The notes beneath the pieces were generated by a model. That model had not been told where the DNA came from and did not search any database. It saw only the letters and a list, made by a program, of their open reading frames with translations. DNA of 62,226 nucleotides from JBCBRD01 sp039819785 (GTDB lineage Bacteria > Pseudomonadota > Alphaproteobacteria > Rhizobiales > Hyphomicrobiaceae): contig JBCBRH010000026.1 of the NCBI GenBank assembly GCA_039819785.1, positions 1 to 62,226 of the forward strand, in the 5' to 3' direction. This document shows, piece by piece, positions 60,016 through 62,226 of this stretch. Numbering within the stretch: the first letter of the stretch is position 1; each line of letters starts with the position of its first letter. The position numbers and the translations under genes were made by a program.

Positions 60016-62226
60016 ATGGCGCGCAACGCTCGAAGGAGCGGAACTGGTCCTAAGCCACCGTTCCCAACAGCTTGCTCGTTCCCGCTAGCGAAGGTCGTGC
60101 CAACCAGGCTGACTGTGCATATCTTTCCGTGGGCAAATGACCGGCGATTGCTTATGCTTTTTGCCATGGGGGTCTTGCTCAACTTCACAAAATTCGCGGC
60201 CTGGCAGGGTGTGCGCCTTGCTCTGGATGGCGGCGCTTACCTGCTCAAAGGCCGCTCCACCACACACGGGTCAGCGCAGTGGGCGTCCACTTCTAAGCAG
60301 TGGGCGTCCACTTCTAAACTGGCACGTGCCGGCGTCTTCACACCGGACGGTCTGATCCTCGGCAAGGCGGCGGGGGCGTTCGTGCGCTACGGCGATGATG
60401 AAGGTCATGTGCTGTGTTTCGCCCCCAGCGGATCGGGGAAAGGGGTCGGGATTTGCGCACCCAATCTCCTCACCTATTCCGGCTCAGTCATCGTGACGGA
60501 CGTCAAGGGTGAGAACGTCAGCATCACAGCCAGACAGCGATCCAGTTATGGGCCTGTCTGGCGCTTAGACCCCCGTACGCCTGAAGCAAGCCATGCGTTC
60601 AACCCGCTGCATCTGATGCGTGTGGGCACGGCACATGAAGCGGACGATGCCATGCTGCTGGCGTCACTCATCATCGAAGATGAAGGCGGCCGGGACAGCC
60701 ATTGGACGCAAAAAGCCAGTGAGTACCTGGCCGCACTGCTCATTCACGTGGTGCACGCCAACGGCTCCGCACCCGAATTGCAAACCCTGACAGAAGCGCA
60801 CCGGCTGGCGTCACTTGATCCCGCGCAGTGGGCACTCCTGCTCGATGACATGTTGGCCTCCGACCATGAACGGGTCCGCACGTTTGCGGGGCAACTTCTC
60901 ACCGCTGATGGGTCTGAAGAAAGCCGCAACATCCTGAGCAATATCACCAAGTACACCGTGGCTTGGGCCGAAGGCGGTCCACTCGCGACGGTCTGCCGAA
61001 CATCTGATTTCGATGTCGAGAGTTTCGCGACGCGGCCGCAGTCGCTGTTCATTGTGGTGCCCCAAGAAAAGCTCCGGTTCTACAAGCCGTTTTTGAGGGT
61101 GGTCGTGGGCGCAGCGCTTGTTGGCTTGGAACGGTTTGGCCAGGTGTTTCAGGTCGACGGCCCCAAGCCGCTGTTCCTGCTCGATGAGATGGCGGCGCTT
61201 GGACGGTTGTCCGTTTTGGAAGATGCCATTGCCTACATGCGGACCTATGCGCGGGGCGTTTTCATCTTCCAGGATCTCGGCCAACTTCAGCGCCTGTATG
61301 GTCGCAGCGCTCGATCCTTCATTGCCAACTGCCGGGCGCACATCGCGTTCGGGGTGAACGATATGGACACCGCCCAGATGTTGGCCGACCGGCTCGGCCG
61401 CCAGACCGTCAAATCCAAAAGCCAATCCTACGCCCATGACAGCGCGATGATCCTGCGCCACCGCGACAACGACACGGTGGGCGAAACCGGACGCTATTTG
61501 CTCGATCCCGCAGAGATCCTGAACCTAGCGCCCGAAACCGCGCTCATCACATTGCCGCGCAACGTCGGTGCACCGATCAAAGCGCAGCGGATCGACTACC
61601 GCTTTGAAGCCGACTTTAACGGTCTGTGGGATGCTTGGCGCGGCGGCGCTGACGTCCGCGATCACGTGTCCTCACGTGCTCAGTTTTCAGCCTACTTTGC
61701 AGCTGCTGAACGCGTGCAGCGCGTAAGGCGGCGAGTAAGGCAGCGTCGGAATACAGTGCTGCAAAGAACGCCATCAGCGGACGCTCTTTTGCGAGCTTTT
61801 TTACAATCCAATCCCGTGGGATTTTGGCTGACCGCTTCGGCGGTCCGAACAAGCGCGACTGCCGCAACAAGGTCTGCGACTTTGCCACCTTGGCGCGGGA
61901 TGGGCGGGATGGCGGCAGCTGGTGTCGTGCAGGTGGTGGAGCCTGATGGTGCAGCCGCTTCTGAACGTCAGCGCGGCGTTGGGCATCCTGTTGGCGCGCC
62001 AGCTCTAAGCGCAGGCGCTGCGCCACTTTATCGGCCCGCCGTTGATTATCTCGCACGACCGCAATGTAACCACCGGTGCAAAAGTGGGCCGGTGGAGCGG
62101 CGGCATGGTGTCGTTTGCGCCGGAGTAAAATCGGGCCACTTTTGCACCGGTGGTTACATTGCGGTCGTGCGAGATAATCAACGGCGGGCCGATAAAGTGG
62201 CGCAGCGCCTGCGCTTAGAGCTGGCG
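60016..62226 (+). CDS. traG: type IV coupling protein (VirD4/TraG family), 3' end outside window
   Basis: The open frame starts after a TGA at 59992-59994 and runs to the right edge. ATG 60016 is taken; GTG 60007 is possible. One or two N-terminal membrane helices are followed by Walker A APSGSGKGVG (near 60430), then VTDVKGEN, Walker B FLLDEMAALG (near 61180) and the final conserved ITLPRNVGAPIKAQRIDYR (near 61580). TraG couples the relaxosome to the type IV secretion channel in conjugative transfer. After about 61650 the translation is no longer TraG-like and mirrors a minus-strand frame, so the true end is unclear. A 21-bp tandem duplication lies near the N-terminus. Confidence 0.88.
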   Translation, partial: MARNARRSGTGPKPPFPTACSFPLAKVVPTRLTVHIFPWANDRRLLMLFAMGVLLNFTKFAAWQGVRLALDGGAYLLKGRSTTHGSAQWASTSKQWASTSKLARAGVFTPDGLILGKAAGAFVRYGDDEGHVLCFAPSGSGKGVGICAPNLLTYSGSVIVTDVKGENVSITARQRSSYGPVWRLDPRTPEASHAFNPLHLMRVGTAHEADDAMLLASLIIEDEGGRDSHWTQKASEYLAALLIHVVHANGSAPELQTLTEAHRLASLDPAQWALLLDDMLASDHERVRTFAGQLLTADGSEESRNILSNITKYTVAWAEGGPLATVCRTSDFDVESFATRPQSLFIVVPQEKLRFYKPFLRVVVGAALVGLERFGQVFQVDGPKPLFLLDEMAALGRLSVLEDAIAYMRTYARGVFIFQDLGQLQRLYGRSARSFIANCRAHIAFGVNDMDTAQMLADRLGRQTVKSKSQSYAHDSAMILRHRDNDTVGETGRYLLDPAEILNLAPETALITLPRNVGAPIKAQRIDYRFEADFNGLWDAWRGGADVRDHVSSRAQFSAYFAAAERVQRVRRRVRQRRNTVLQRTPSADALLRAFLQSNPVGFWLTASAVRTSATAATRSATLPPWRGMGGMAAAGVVQVVEPDGAAASERQRGVGHPVGAPALSAGAAPLYRPAVDYLARPQCNHRCKSGPVERRHGVVCAGVKSGHFCTGGYIAVVRDNQRRADKVAQRLRLELA
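60277..60318 (+). repeat. 21-bp tandem duplication inside traG
   Basis: Two adjacent copies of a 21-base unit (60277-60297 and 60298-60318) differ only in the last base. In frame they duplicate QWASTSK within the conserved HGSAxWA region of VirD4-type proteins. The reading frame is kept. Confidence 0.9.
61616..62056 (-). CDS. hypothetical basic protein opposite the traG 3' end
   Basis: The frame encodes about 146 aa, strongly basic and Gln/Arg-rich (RADKVAQRLRLELARQQDAQ), with a helical middle PRDWIVKKLAKERPL and ALLAALRAARVQQLQ. This looks more protein-like than the plus-strand frame over the same bases. It could be a plasmid/ICE gene convergent with traG; overlap with the end of traG would then be short. 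The upstream part is disturbed by the inverted repeat at the window end, so its true start is not defined. Confidence 0.4.
   Translation of the reverse strand: MRDNQRRADKVAQRLRLELARQQDAQRRADVQKRLHHQAPPPARHQLPPSRPSRAKVAKSQTLLRQSRLFGPPKRSAKIPRDWIVKKLAKERPLMAFFAALYSDAALLAALRAARVQQLQSRLKTEHVRTRDRGRQRRRAKHPTDR
61997..62226. repeat. perfect 91-bp inverted repeat ending at the window end
   Basis: Bases 61997-62087 are the exact reverse complement of 62136-62226, with a 48-base spacer. Checked base by base with no mismatch in either arm; the pairing fails at the first spacer base. The right arm ends precisely at the last base given. This is either a real palindromic structure or a fold-back at a contig end. 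Confidence 0.95.

Noticed and set aside
59709..60188. Overlapping open frames on both strands upstream of traG
   Set aside because: Neither frame shows a domain, a ribosome binding site or balanced composition; the plus frame meets the GTG at 60007 by one base, probably by chance.
61650..62226. Extension of the coupling protein to the window end as a genuine domain
   Set aside because: After the conserved C-terminal block, the translation mirrors a more plausible minus-strand gene and then the inverted repeat.

Overview
The window looks like one end-to-end piece of an alphaproteobacterial chromosome, most likely from the Hyphomicrobiales/Rhizobiales area. The reasons are the rpmH-rnpA-yidC-engB-argB order, the linked SUV3-like helicase, S4 protein, fdxA and carD, the DUF2849/DUF934 sulfate-assimilation operon, and the moderately GC-rich codon use. 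The lineage is inferred from gene order and protein character only. Both ends cut through genes.

Core part, about 1-41.6 kb. Two large RTX-type secreted proteins (an SGNH hydrolase fusion and a 1430-residue repeat protein) flank an IS remnant and a tRNA-Arg(CCU). Then come a nuclease-like periplasmic protein, carD with an unusual histone H1-like tail, fdxA, an S4 RNA-binding protein and a SUV3-like helicase. A DUF3108 protein, rpmB, a sodium:solute symporter and a TauE/SafE transporter follow. A long minus-strand operon (ferredoxin, cobA, DUF2849, cysI, DUF934, cysH, cysD, cysN) encodes assimilatory sulfate reduction by the APS route. After it lie a HAD phosphatase, argB, a ClpN-domain membrane protein, engB, yidC, rnpA and rpmH. 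The core ends with a DUF547 / TVP38 / flavin disulfide-reductase cluster and a histidine kinase.

Accessory part, from tRNA-Arg(ACG) at 41.55 kb to the end. This is a mosaic island. It holds an IetAS-type defence pair (subtilase plus AAA ATPase), a decayed tyrosine recombinase, a TIR protein with an unusual C-terminal domain, an IS1182-like transposase, a small secreted protein and a potassium-channel-like protein with a large extracytoplasmic insert. These are followed by plasmid/ICE-type genes, a PemIK-like toxin-antitoxin module with a clear promoter, a cell-cell signalling locus and a VirD4/TraG coupling protein. The last 230 bases form a perfect 91-bp fold-back that ends exactly at the window end.

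The most interesting locus is 55.1-59.7 kb. It encodes a CqsA-like autoinducer synthase, a CqsS-like six-TM histidine kinase without the usual C-terminal receiver, and a separate receiver protein with a novel C-terminal half. It also has HTH-only regulators of the LuxR and XRE types. Three copies of one dyad (TAGG-N6-CCTA, with TAGGTA on the gene strand) lie upstream of the synthase (two copies) and of the regulator pair (one copy). I read this as a self-contained alpha-hydroxyketone-type quorum-sensing circuit carried on a mobile island, with its own candidate operator. The enzyme and kinase families are well supported; the circuit and operator are inference.
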